Shown piece by piece: positions 49,570 to 61,300 of a stretch of 64,000 nucleotides of DNA. The translations under genes and the position numbers were made by a program. Under the pieces are notes generated by a model. The model searched no databases, was not told where the DNA came from, and was given only the letters and a program-made list of their open reading frames with translations. The stretch is from positions 45,003,317 to 45,067,316 of the forward strand of contig NC_090981.1 in assembly GCF_040807025.1 (NCBI RefSeq). The letters are read 5' to 3'. Each line of letters starts with the position of its first letter. Position 1 is the stretch's first letter. This stretch comes from Struthio camelus (taxonomy: Eukaryota; Chordata; Aves; Struthioniformes; Struthionidae).

Positions 49570-49765
49570 AATTTGCATTTATATAGTTTCTTCCATACTT
49601 ATTGTCATCAAATGCCTTAACAAAATAATTCGTTACAGAAATGGGGAGAGAGACATTTTTATTCCCACACGACAGGGAACCAATCAATAGAGACAAATAA
49701 GGAAAAATAAAGCAAAATTTTAAATTCGTTACTGGTGCTCAAGGCAGAAGAGAAACCAATTCAGT
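49570..49765 (-). repeat. MIR-like (CORE-SINE) relic
   Basis: On the plus strand the order tgcatttatatagtttcttc, aaatgccttaacaaaataat, tcgttacagaaatggggaga and gagacatttttattcccaca follows the reversed CORE-SINE pattern: tatatagcgcctttca, aaagcactttaca, ttacagaaatgggg, then cattattatccccat. The rest is blurred. This is about 190 bp of an old SINE. Confidence 0.5.
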
Positions 49766-51819
49766 CTCCTAGAACTGCACAGGCTTTGTTTGCTGTGGGT
49801 AGAGAAAGTAATTTCGGAAAGGAAAGGAAACAAATACATAAGGAAAAGAGTTGAATATCTCCACTAAGATGCAATTTCGCCCCTGCCATCTCCTGTAATT
49901 GACTGAAGAGGCTTTGCCATGCAGCTCACTGCTCTTACCTGTCAGTAAGCTTAAACTAGTTCTTAGAACAATGTCCTGAGTAAATGAACCTCTTAATTAA
50001 ATTGCTGTGATATACACCTGAACACACACGCAGAGGAAAAGGCAGACTTGCAAATACCCTCATAAAATTTGTGTCTCCCATCTTGGGGATTCCGTAATGT
50101 TTCAAGATTTTATCCCGTTAGCACGCCGTCAAAAAAGTGAACCTAAGTGGCTTTCCTTCCCCCACAATGGCAAAATGATGATTCGATTCCAAATTAGGTA
50201 CAATTATTTTTTCTGTGAAATTTGCAAAACATTATAGCTAACTTGAGTTATGCTCGTGGAGGTAGTAGTGGTAATCTTTAAAGCATTTATCAGCTTACTG
50301 TAAACTCGGTAACCTCCATCCTCAGCAAATGCCAAATGCATATTCAATAGCTGATAAATTACGTGATACATATATAAATGTATATGGTAGTTAAAGGCAT
50401 GAGTCCAACAAATCTTCAAGGAATTAACGATTGCAAAACACACTAAATCCTTAAAGAAGTTATCCGGCCTCTGGACCGTATAGTGAAGGACAAAAAAGGC
50501 TAAATAGCCCTAAGCACTCTCCATACTGAGGAAGGAAGACCTTTATAACCTGAGTTGTTTTTTTTTTTTAATACTTAAGTGTATTGATCAGGTGTTAAAC
50601 TATCAGCCACAGGTCAATAATTCATTACATTGCCTAATGCACTTAACTGCTAAAATAGCTGTGGCAGATTTCTTATCCTGAGCATTAAAGCTCTAAAATT
50701 AAGACAGAGTGGGGCTGCTGAATTCTGGTTGCGTCAGAAACCCAGAAGACTCTGAGTTCCTTCCTGATGAAAAGTGTATAACACTATTAGAGTCTAATCC
50801 TATTATTTTAGATTTAACTAAACAAATCTTGCAAGTGAGGCGCCCATCTAATTGCAAATATGCAGAGGCTCGATGCACTTGTTGAAAAAACAAGACAAAA
50901 CAAGACAAAAAAAGACAACTCTCCCTGCTCCCAAAAACCATCTTCAGGCCCAAACACGTACACCTTGGCTCAACCTAGGAGTAGACTTAATCAGAGCCAC
51001 CGGTATGTTTTTTTGCAGGGTTGACCAGCTACACTATGAGGCTGTCAGAATATCAGTTGCCACAAACCAAGCGCAACATCTAGCTATTGAAAAGCAAAGT
51101 GCTTTCTGTCAAAATCATATTACAGATTGGTCTGAACTAAAAATGCTTTAACATTCATGTGTTTTCACGTGACAGATCTTAGAAGGAAAAAAATGACATG
51201 GTTCTGAAATGCAAAGCTAAGCTGACTGGATTTTTCTTCTGCAATTTCTAGTTTAGTCAGTGGACCACCCTGACCCCTTTCCTGCCCAAATCACTTACTC
51301 ACACAGACTCACTCTTCCCCTAGGAACAAATCTGGGGCAGCATGTGAAAGGAGAGCAGCTTGTGGGGCCTTCAGGTGAATACGTCAGGGCCATTTAAGAC
51401 AAGATACCAGCAACATTTCAGACTCGTATTTTTTAACCACTTTCTTATGCACTTATGTAGGGAACCCGGAGCGAAGAGGGCATGGGACCGGGCTGGGCTG
51501 TCCCTTTGGTGTCCCTCCTGCAGCGCTGTGCTCAGGCACAGCAGACTGCTGGGGAGCCCTTGTTAGCATAAGGCTGAGCTTGCATGACTGGAGCTTTGAT
51601 GAAAAACACTGTTTTCAGAAATTGGTTTTTCTCATTAATGTTCTTAATCTCTTCACTAACACTGAAATAAAGCTTCCTTGTGGTTTCTGATACTTTTTCA
51701 GACATCGAGGTCAGTTACATACATACGTTTGAAAAATGAGGAAATGAAGAAAGGAGATATATGCAATTGCTGCAGAACAGTCTAAAGTCATCCCTCTTTT
51801 AACAATTGCCTATCTCTAA
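49766..51819. other. Unique non-coding stretch
   Basis: AT-rich DNA with no gene. A T12 tract lies at 50,558-50,569 and short ACAAGACAAA repeats at about 50,890-50,915. The segment 50,210-50,420 has several homeodomain/POU-like words (for example ATGCATATTCA near 50,336), which could mark a conserved element but prove nothing alone. Confidence 0.5.
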
Positions 51820-51984
51820 CAATGGAGGCCCCAATAAAGTTAAATACTTTAAAGTTAGCTGGTCCAGATTCCTCAGCCAAAACGGAAGGTATTTTTGTGT
51901 CAGTAAAGCTGATTATTAAACAAATATTATACAAATTCCAACTTATTCCATACTTCAGTGTAATTCCACTGCTTCAAAACAGAG

Positions 51985-52860
51985 AAAGGAATCTAACATC
52001 AGCTTGCCTGAGGTTATTCAGGATTTTATTAACAAAGAATTACATGCTAAACCTATACTTAATATCATTCAGCGTGGTTTCATGGAGAGTAGGTTTTGTC
52101 AAACAAACATTCTCTAGTTTTCTTTTTTTAAGCAATATTTTATCAATTCTGGGCTGATGGAAACAGTTTTCCTTACTGTCACGCAACATTTTGACTAAAA
52201 AGCTTGCTTGTGTTACTCGGAAGTAGTAGAGTACATTCTGTGGATTTAAACGTGGCTCACTAATAACTATCCAAACTGTGATGTTATTGTAAAGATATCA
52301 AGGAGCAGGTCTATGAGAAAAAGGTTATCTGAGGAAAATGTCTTTGGTCCAATGACAGCTGATATGATCAATGGATCTGGATAAAAAGATGATAGGATAA
52401 AATTCTTGGCAAGTAAATATGCAGATGTCATGGAGGCTGCTGGGACAGTGACCAACAGGAAGGGTTGTTCTTCTGGACTGACCTGTATCACCTCATTAAG
52501 TGGTCTCCAGTCCTTAAAATGGATAGTGTTGCACTGTGTCACATCAAGGAAAATGGTGAGGAAAGGCAGTTTGATCGTTGTATACAGTCAGGTACCTACA
52601 GGAAAAATAGGGATAAGACAAAGGAGAAGGGTTGACATAGGCTTAAAATTCGTGGATGGTTGGTGAAAACAGGTAAATATGGCCTTATGCTAAGACATAG
52701 TTTCCCAGCAGTGAAGGTAATTAAACAGTAGAGAGGATTACCAGAAAAACTGGTACGCTTCTAATCACTTAGTCTTTAAAATGAGATATCGTGCTTTTCT
52801 AGAGGACCTGCATGCTTTAATCCTCTTCTGGAAAAATTAAATGGCACCTATGTAAAGGGG
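51985..52860 (+). mobile_element. Ancient CR1-type LINE relic, sense orientation, reaching the 3' region
   Basis: An old non-LTR retrotransposon of the CR1/L2 group. The order of recognisable blocks is: gcgtggtttcatggagagta with gtcaaacaaac (52,065-52,110), acattttgactaaaaagctt (52,188-52,207), ctgatatgatcaatggatct (52,360-52,379), an RT active-site region with KYADV (52,415-52,429), gtttgatcgttgtatacagt with caggtacctac (52,570-52,600), and a 3' segment gaaggtaattaaacagtaga (52,714-52,733) with ttttctagaggacctgc. This matches the order of RT, thumb and C-terminal regions in long sauropsid CR1 elements. The aspartate pair of the active site reads D-V, and frames are broken throughout. The 5' limit is uncertain and may reach 51,820. 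Confidence 0.65.
52406..52666 (+). pseudogene. LINE reverse-transcriptase fragment with a damaged active site
   Basis: A plus-strand open stretch of 86 codons lies inside the ancient LINE and begins ASKYADVMEAAG. The YAD part (52,418-52,426) sits where non-LTR RTs have their Y/F-A-D-D box, and the second aspartate position is valine here. The following residues fit only loosely. The stretch starts on a TTG with no preserved start codon and is best read as a surviving open stretch of decayed ORF2. Confidence 0.5.
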
Positions 52861-52969
52861 GACAGAGTAAATGGTCACAGCTGTTGCACAGGGCCTCACA
52901 GACTATGGATAATTCATTGACAAGTCAGATGTTAAGTTTACAACACAGCAGAAAGGAAAGAAAGTCAGC

Positions 52970-53130
52970 TTGGCTTTGGGGCAGCATCTGCAGAGACATC
53001 TTGTAAAATGAGGAGTCCTGCTGTAAACATCTCTGAACACCTGTCTGGGCCACTATCTCTCCAAAAAGTGTCTAGGTAAAATGAGGCTTAGTGAAGAGCA
53101 ACAAAAACTGTCCTGGCAAAGAACACATTT
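52970..53130 (+). repeat. Second ancient CR1-type LINE piece
   Basis: The segment ctgtctgggccactatctct (53,041-53,060), then ggcttagtgaagagcaacaa (53,085-53,104), resembles the CR1 coding stretch that reads 'tgtccagttctgggcc...gtgcagagaagagcaac'. In an intact element that block lies 5' of the 3' region found at 52.7 kb. Here it comes after it, so it is either a separate insertion or a rearranged part. Confidence 0.4.
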
Positions 53131-54409
53131 TTAAGTAGAAATTCTGGTGGGTGACTAAGATGATAATGCCTTAGAGAGGTCACTGCTAGGACAGGGCAGA
53201 AGTATTTCAAGCATTTTAACAATAAGAAATAAACTGTAAATAAGAAAAGCAAAATGTTGGGACTTGTAAATATGGTCAGGAACTTGTAAAACTGCATTAT
53301 AAAATCTGACATGCCTTTCAAGGAGATGAACACAATGGTTTAACAAGATTTCTTCTGCAACTTGCTTGATGAATACATCATTTATGGTGTTTCTGAAGCA
53401 CCCAGGTTGCAGCAGTGCGTGTCAAGCTCCCACCGAGGCTGATGAGTGCCCTGAGCAGCCCCGGAGCGGCTCCCCGTCCCTGGGCATGCAGTGATCGTCA
53501 CATCATGAAGTACAGGTGGGGCAGGCTGCAGCCCCCTAGTCCTCCCCCTCGCCGATACTGGAAACGCAAAGTGAGCTCATGGTTTCTGCAGGGCCCCCAA
53601 CAAATCAAATCTGTGTAGCTAAATGGCAGCCAAGGCAGAGCACGGCCCTTTGAATGAGAGATACTGCTCAGATTCAGAGGAGAAAGTTTAAAAAAAAAAA
53701 AAGGAAAATAGATTATGATGTACCACTGAAAGAGAAGCAGAGAAACACAATATGTGAGCCTTGAATAAAAATGAATAACTAATCACACCATATTCAGGCC
53801 GTGGATAGAACATTTCATCCCCTTTTTTGTATGCTGATCACTCAGGCAGGCATATAAGTGACCTTTCTGGCACACATGTTTTCAGGAACCTGCTTCATGC
53901 AAATGTTTATTTCATCTGACTGGATCTCCGCTGGCCTGCAGCACAGCTGATGCCAGATGTTTGCTCTTTAAGGACTGTTCACTGAAAAGCTAAGCTCAGG
54001 GCACTAAGGCAGGTGCCTGTGTGCAAGCATTTCAGCTTCTGCATCCCCAGGAGCGTTCAGAGCTTCGTGACTTCAGCAAAGGCTCCAGCCCAGCTCAGAC
54101 AGGCAGACTCAGAGGTGCTTTCCACGGGCACCTGCCTGGGCTCGACCACGTCTCACCCGGCTCGCTGCCTCCCACGCTCCCAGTGGCTCAGGCGCACAAG
54201 GCTCAGGGTCACCCCTCTCTCTTACCAGGGAGAGGTTTACTGAGCAACAACTAGGGATTAAAAACAAAAGTGTTTCCTGCCTTTCAGCCCCACTGCAGCC
54301 ACCTCTGGCCACCTTTTCCACTACATTTATATTTAGTGTCTTCAGTTCAAATACAGAGAAAGCTGTCTGCTGAGGGTAAAAGGTAAAAAAAAAACAAAAA
54401 AACTGCTGC
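53131..54409. other. Non-coding stretch
   Basis: No gene. It contains an A13 tract at 53,690-53,702. The block 54,050-54,240 is moderately GC-rich with open frames of about 75 codons in two phases and no known domain. Confidence 0.5.
53690..53702 (+). repeat. A13 homopolymer
   Basis: Thirteen A residues followed by GGAAAATAG. No retroposed transcript was recognised upstream. Confidence 0.85.
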
Positions 54410-54830
54410 TATTTAGCTAGCTTAGAACAACATAGGAGACCACCTGAAACGGGCCAGACCAAAGGGTGTGTCTGGCCTAGTATTTTACATCCGACAGTGG
54501 CCAAAGGCAGGTGCTCAGGGAAGAGTGCAAGATAAGGATGCACCACTAAGATACTTTGCCTCAGTAATGTCTTTACATCTGGCAACATGTGGCTGAGGGT
54601 CACACTGAGCCAGGGATGGTTCCTGCATATTGAGTAACCCTCAGTGTACTTCTCTGCCATTAACACATCCAGTGTCTCCACATCAATTTGGACATCTACA
54701 ATACCCTGTGGCAGAGTGCTCCATGGCTGAGCTGTGTACTGCGTGAACCACACAGTTAACCACGCAGCAGGGAAGGGTCATGGCACGTGAATCATCTCCT
54801 GTTCGTTTTACACCAGTCACCTATTAATAA
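54410..54830 (-). repeat. Ancient CR1-type LINE 3' end, reverse orientation
   Basis: Plus-strand landmarks are acaacataggagaccacctg, gggccagaccaaagggtgtg, ctggcctagtattttacatc and cgacagtggccaaaggcagg (54,427-54,513), then ctgtggcagagtgctccatg (54,706-54,725) with gtgtactgcgtgaacc, and later cctgttcgttttacaccagt with cacctattaata (54,798-54,829). This order is that of an old CR1 subfamily 3' end common in turtles, crocodilians and birds, read antisense. The plus-strand middle (54,540-54,700) is more diverged. No coding capacity remains. Confidence 0.75.
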
Positions 54831-57800
54831 GGAGGGCATAAATGAAAGTTGTTGAAAAAGAGAGAGATGTGGACCAGAAAGTTGAATGTCATAAAGAAAT
54901 GAGGAGAAAAGGCAGGACAAACTTCAGTGCTTTTCCGGACTGTCACTTGCCCTTGGTCCTAACCCTACCACAGCAGAGGTATTGGAGAGCTCGATGAGTA
55001 CCTTTGCGTTTGGTTTGGGTTTTTTACTATTATTACAAAGAGTGCTTCATTTAGATCAAAACTCCAGGGCTTTACCATAATATGTATCCCAGCTACTATT
55101 ATTTTATTTATTTAGTTGGCATCTTCCACATTTTCTGGAAGAAAAGGTAGTCATTTCGTAAGGAAAATTCAGGTTTATTGCTGGGATTACAAGTATAGGA
55201 GGAGGAAACAGAATGAAATTCAAGGAGCAGAAAAGGGAAGCAAAGTATTTGAAAAATATGAATGATGGGCTAATCACAGAAGAGAAAATATATTCCTAAA
55301 CTCGTAAGGATATTTGTGAAACCTGAAACAGGTAAGTATAAAGTAAGGCTACTTACCATGACCACGATTACCTGCAGCCGTACCAGGGACAAAACGCAGG
55401 CAAATGGGAAGATGGAACGAGAGAGGAGCTTCGGTGACTTTTCTGATAGGAAACTAAAAGATGACCAGTAGAGAGACATCTGCCAGTTGTAATCCATTTA
55501 TCAGCCTGGATTTTGACTTTGAAGAGATTTCTTAGTCTGGACACAGATGGGAGAGGAAAGTGAAGGAGTATTAAAACATGGCTATTGCCCACAGGCAAAA
55601 CTGAGCATGTAATAATACATTCAGAGCTGGTTTGTATGCTCATAGAAAGAGTATATGTATTTACAGACAGATGCATAAGCAGGGGAACAAAACAAGCTCT
55701 GAAAAGACACCACTACTGCCCCCAAAAAGCAGCTGGCTTTTAATAGGATCTTTTTCACCAGTGTATTCCAGGATTTAGTTACATTACTATGGATGACAAG
55801 AACTCATCTTCCTTCATCCACATGGGGCTATAGAGATTACTGAAGGATAGCTAAAGAGCCGAGTGTATTATATTATTAAACTACTTTATGTCCCATTATT
55901 GAACCTAGATTTAAGAGAATAAAAAGAAACTGCGCTTTGTTACAGAGAAAAATATTGTGTCAATGTTGAAAGATATTTAGTACTAAGGGGAACTCACATG
56001 TCCCTGCTGGCTCATAATTAAACAAAAAAAAAGAAAACAGGGAAACTATGCGATATAATCTCAATAAATACTGTGAAAACAGTCCAAATGCTTCTTCACA
56101 TGATTTCTGTAAAACTTCTTTGGCTTGCAACATGCCACTGCATTTACCAGTTCTAGAAAGAAACCATATACTTTCACATCAACTACTAGATGTCAAAATA
56201 ACTGGGGCAGTTGCATAACAGTTGCTGTAGCACAGAGGAAAAAAATCTATTTTTTTTGGTACACACAATATGGAGCAGAAGGGCTATATTATGTTTAACT
56301 TCTATAATATTGTGAAAGGGTTTTAGTGTTTCAGGGAAATTTTCCCCATTTGGTAAGGATGTTTTTCCACATCCTAGGCTTTTTCCTGTATTTTGCTGAT
56401 AATTTAATTCCAAGGCTGGTACACTTGGATATGAAATCTTCCTTCCACAGAGACAGCAGTACATGGGCACATTTCTCCTGAGCAGCTCCAAGGCCTGGGC
56501 CGGACGCAATGACCGCTGGGCAGGGGCTGGGGCCTTGGCCGTGCACGGGTCTGTGACTTTGGTGGTCTCTTTGGCCCAGACTGGAGGTATGGTGGATGCA
56601 GTGCTCAGGGCATCTCACTCACGTTGGCACCCGCTCAGCTGAAAACACTTCCTGATCTTGGCTTGCCTTGTGTACCACTATCCCCCCAAAAACAACCCTA
56701 AAAAACTAGCCTAATGCCACATGTGAAGGCTTGCTTCACAAAGAGCTATCACATGCTAATAATTTTATCCACCAATATTTGAAGCCAGTGCTCAACTGCT
56801 TACAACACAGAAGTAAGAAGTAGCTTATTTCAGGCTCCTGGAGCTACATCGCATTCTCTAGAAAAGTTCCTTGGTGTGCAGATTACCTGCTGAATGAAAC
56901 CACTGTGCTGACCTGCGGCAGGTACGTGACTACCACCACTCACTTGCCTCTGAACACAATATGCAGCAAAAGTTCAGAGCCTAGCGTCCGTTAAGAAGTT
57001 TACTCTAGAAGTGTGATCATTTAATAGGATCATGAAAGTGCTTAAAATGCACTGTGGACTTTAGCATAAGAGAGCATAGATTTTTTTCTATAGACACATT
57101 TTTCTTACGTTTGTTAATGTATTACAAGTTTTAATGAGAAATTATAAATCTATCTCTATACTATGTAATACGTCAATTTTAATCTTTTCTTTTAAGCAGA
57201 TTTACCAAAGAGAACAATGCTGCTGGAAGTATCAGAGCCCAGCATTATTTAGGTCTAGCTGCTGTGCCCTGAAAATGAGGCAGTAATCTCTGGTAATCCC
57301 TAGGTTTTTAAGAATGCCATGGAATAACACTAGAAACAGCTTAGCAAATGATTTAAGAATGCCTCAGACTGTAATTTTGTGCAGATAAAGGTCACTGGGT
57401 AGAATAGTCCTAATATAGTTTGGAGTTCATGAAACAGTAAGGGTCTTATTCTAAGGCCCTTTTAATTCTGTTTTGCATAACTTGAGATGGAAAAGTGGCA
57501 GCATGTCAGTATCTGATTTAATTTCCAGGTAATCAGTATGTTTCTAATAGGATTTTTCCACTGAACAATAGGATAGCGAAGCAAGGGTCAAGAAAAGAAA
57601 AAAAGAAAGTGAGAGTTTGGAAAGCTCCCAGGGAAAAGCACATCTTGAACTATTTGCTCCTATTCAATAAAAGAAGGAGGCAGGAACTTCTGCAAAACTG
57701 TGAGGAAACTTCATTTTCTGTGAGTTCACCATTGTTAGATGTTTTCTAATCTTACCTTAAGCCCTTTTCTTCTGAGTCACTTTGCCACTACAGAAACGCC

Positions 57801-57860
57801 CTCCGGATAATGAGTTTGAAGGAGTTGCTCCCTCCCTCTGCAAAACCAGGGCTTGTCTCA
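54831..57860. other. Unique non-coding stretch
   Basis: No gene or confident repeat. Mostly AT-rich, with a brief GC-richer block at 56,480-56,640. Confidence 0.55.
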
Positions 57861-58080
57861 TTGCTGGGACACGGGATTGGCACGCTGGGATTTCACTTCT
57901 CTGCTGGCGGCTACTTGCGACGGGAGATGTCTCCGCACAGCAGCTGGTGCCCCGGTGGGAGCAGTGGCAGCGCGGGTCCCCGTGCCGCGGTTCGGGGCGA
58001 GCGGGGCCCCGCGTCCCCACGGCGGTGAGCGTGGAGCACCTGCACAGCTGGCCCGGCTGCGGTGCCTTGGTGCACCCCCT
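57861..58080. promoter_or_regulatory. CpG island without a recognised gene
   Basis: In 57,901-58,080 I count about 63 C, 72 G and 20 CpG: 75% GC with an observed/expected CpG ratio near 0.8. It meets CpG-island criteria when the flanking CpGs from 57,870 are included. A donor-like GGCGGTGAGC lies at about 58,021, which would suit a first exon reading to the right, but no acceptor or coding exon could be linked. Open frames here overlap in several phases on both strands, as expected of GC-rich DNA, so they are not called. An unannotated first exon, a non-coding RNA promoter or an orphan island are all possible. Confidence 0.5.
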
Positions 58081-58358
58081 AATAGCATTACAGGCATCCG
58101 AATAGCACGCCTATGATAACGCGCCTATCGAAGAGCAATGATTCATGCTATGGAAACGATGATGTCAAAACCGGCTTGCTTTGCCTTCCCAGGGTAAGCA
58201 TTATGGCAGCCCATAGCACCAAAGCAGGGCCCATTGCCCATGTCACAGCGCCCTCGGTGTGATGCAGCCCCTCGCTCCCACCCCCAGCACGCCTCCCTTG
58301 AATGTCTATTTGAGCATATGTCGAGAAAAATCTGCACTTTAAAAAAAGAATATCCCAC

Positions 58359-58392
58359 GTTAGCATGCAAAGAAAGGATCTTGCATGCTAAC
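58359..58392. promoter_or_regulatory. Perfect 12-bp inverted repeat with 10-bp spacer
   Basis: GTTAGCATGCAA (58,359-58,370) and its exact complement TTGCATGCTAAC (58,381-58,392) flank a 10-bp spacer. Each arm contains the palindrome GCATGC and a POU-octamer-like ATGCAA half. It could be a dimeric transcription-factor site or a small hairpin in RNA. It lies about 280 bp beyond the CpG island. A perfect 12-bp match at so short a spacing is unlikely at any one chosen place, although one such case in 64 kb is not extraordinary. Confidence 0.5.
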
Positions 58393-61300
58393 AGAAACCC
58401 TTGCATTCAGTGGGATTCAGCGTTCGCCCCTGAGGGTCCCAGCAACTTTCGTGGGGAAGAGCTGGCCAGTCCTGCGTGTGGCAAGGCCTGGAGAGGCAAG
58501 ACAGCTCACAGCCTGAATATCCTTTTCTTTGAATTTCAGCCTGCTCCTCCCTCTCCCCCTCAAAATCATAACACAGGAACCAGAAGAATAACAGCTTGCT
58601 TGCAAACAATTTATGAACAAGGGAAAGTAAAATATCAATGAACGTGGTGTTCTCAAATCAGCTGAACAAGCTTTAATTATTAGAAAACCCCCACTGTCAC
58701 TGTGATCAAGATCTGGAAAGAAGCTGTGATTATAGCATTAGCTTTCATTCCCGAAAGACTACTGAATCAGGGAACTGACAGTAAGAGCTATACTGAATTT
58801 AAAGAGAAGGCAAAAAAAACAAAAAACAAAAGGATATCATATTTGCCTTCTTTTAAGTCACAGAAGTTTCACTGACATCCAGGGTTCCTCTGAAAAAATA
58901 ATAGGTTAATCTGGATTTATTATAAAGAAAAGAATTCATTATAATAAAAATAATGTTTGGAGAAATTACATGTAAATTATATTTTACCAGGAAGCCAAAA
59001 CTGACAATCAAATAAAAATGCCCTGAATAATCATTATGGTAGCACAGATGTTCTCCTGCCACATTTCACTTCAACTCTTTCTATTCAAGTTGCTCTAAAA
59101 TAGATAATTGAATAAGAGGCTGTAACAGCAGGCTACAGACCTTTCTGCCCGGCTCGGGCTCGCAGACCTATTCTTTCCAGCTTTGTTCACAAACCTAGTA
59201 TTACTAGGCCATATTTGCTGGATATTGAACACGATGAACGCTTTTTTAAAGAAATGTGTTTTGCAGAAATACAAGCTACACAGCTGTTACAGTGCCTTTT
59301 TGAAGCCCTCTGCACTGCATACCATTAGCATTTCATAGAATTTGACTAAGAAGTTCAAAATGAGGGCAAATGTGCAGTTCTCAGAAGATCAACTAATTCA
59401 GCGACTTGGAGAGAGCAAGCGCTCCAAGAAATCACATTAAAAACTGTTGAAAGTGCTGATTCATCAGTAAGCCTTGCATACTAGTTAGAGTCTTCCAACT
59501 GGTTTCCATGAAAATTTATGCCTGCGCATACAGAGCCTTGATTTTTGTTCACGAGAGCTATCAGGGTCTGTTATTTCAAATGGGGCCTTGGAAATCAGGC
59601 AGCCACAGCCCTTCTGGAAGTCCCTGGGAGTCTGCTGCCATCATTTGCTTAGGACTAGAATCATGCAATTAATTGGTTTTGTCAGTTTGCTGTGTTAACG
59701 GAAAACAAAACCAAACATCCAGCACCCTCAGCAGAGCAAGAACGGGGGAAATATCATAGGCAATTGACAGAAATGTTTTAAATGATCAAAGTGGGAATCT
59801 GTGTTTTTAAATTTAAACACAGGCAAATTTCACAACCAAGCACCGCTTGCGCTTTTGAAATTAACATTTCAACCTTTTTCATGCAAAACCCTTCACTCAA
59901 AACTATTTAACAAGCCTGCAAGTATTTCAGATTTGTAAAAATTTGCCCCTGCCAGCTTCATTGTGCGAGCAAGCCATGCACCTGGCAGATTTCAGCTGTC
60001 TGACTTGGGGCCCTCTGAAAATTGCCATCCAAAGCTCTGCCTCTCTGCAAATACTGCACCAAACCTGTGCTTCAGCATGAGACCCAGGATGAGAGCGAGT
60101 CCTGTGCCAGAGGGAAGATGGAAGGAGGTTTGTAGGCACAAGAATAGATGCAAACTTCTTTTTGCCCCAGCTGAATTTCTCCCTTTTCCGCTTTGCCAGG
60201 CTGCCAGAGGACATGACCAGGAGCGGGAAGGTGCACATCGCCCATGATTACATACCCCAGCCTTGCTATGCACCATGAAGTCAAGGTTTAGCTAGCGCAT
60301 TTCTGCTAGGCACAAACAAATGGATAGCTGCACCCTCGCTGGCGCGTGATCTCGCTCCTCCCTGCTCTGTGCTTGATCAACACCAGTGAACAGCAAAGGC
60401 TGAATTTTGCACATCCCGAAGTCACCCCTCACGAGCCAGACCTCACGCCCACGCGCCAATGCGGGGGGCCGTGTAACCTCTGCAGCCGTCGCCCCCGCAG
60501 GCCCGGGAAACGCCAGAGCCGTGTATGGCCCTGCAGGGAGCTCGGCACTGAAACCCAGTCTGTGGGAGGCAGAGATAGGTTGGGGCTGTTATTTCTGCGG
60601 GCTGCGTAGTATGCGTCTGTAATGATCTGTTCTCTGTCTGCCAGCCCTTTACATGAAAATAATTTCTCCTCTTTGCCTCAATCAGCAGTCGTTTTGGGTT
60701 TAGATGTAGTCCCTTACAAAGTGCTCTGAGATTCATTATTTCTGCTCTTTTTTCTTTTAACTGGAGAAGCTCCCTGTGGCTGAAAGAAAGCATTTGAGCT
60801 TAGCTGATAAAATGTGCAAGCACTTTACTTGCTAGCACTCCATTTGGAAAAAGAAAGCAACCCCCAATAAAAGTTTTAAAAGCTAAACTATGCCACGAGT
60901 GGTTTTTAGGACAGAGGTTTATTTCAGAGCAGTTCCTGGTACTATATTTTTCAAAGTTTCACTCACAGCTGTTTAATGAAATTGTTTTTTTCTTTCCTCC
61001 TGAGACATCCAAGTCCTCAACATTGCCCTTTGTACTCAAGAAAGAACCCCTGAGATACTATCAGACATTTTATCTGAGGAAATCTTAGGCTAAGTCCTAA
61101 AAACCTCCTTTGGACCCTCCTTTCCTGAAAAGGAGAGCCACTGAGGACTCTGTCCGAAGCAGCAAAGGAAGGGTTTTGGCCGTAAGACACAATTCTGTTG
61201 GAAGCAAGCTGCGTCCTCTGAACATAGTTCAGTGAGATGTCATGCCAGAGTCCGATGGTACGGATCCAGCCTGTTTATCCTAGACATCAAGAATATAAGT

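Noticed and set aside
52406-52666. Possible independent small gene
   Set aside because: It lies inside an ancient LINE and includes a damaged reverse-transcriptase box, so it is transposon remnant.
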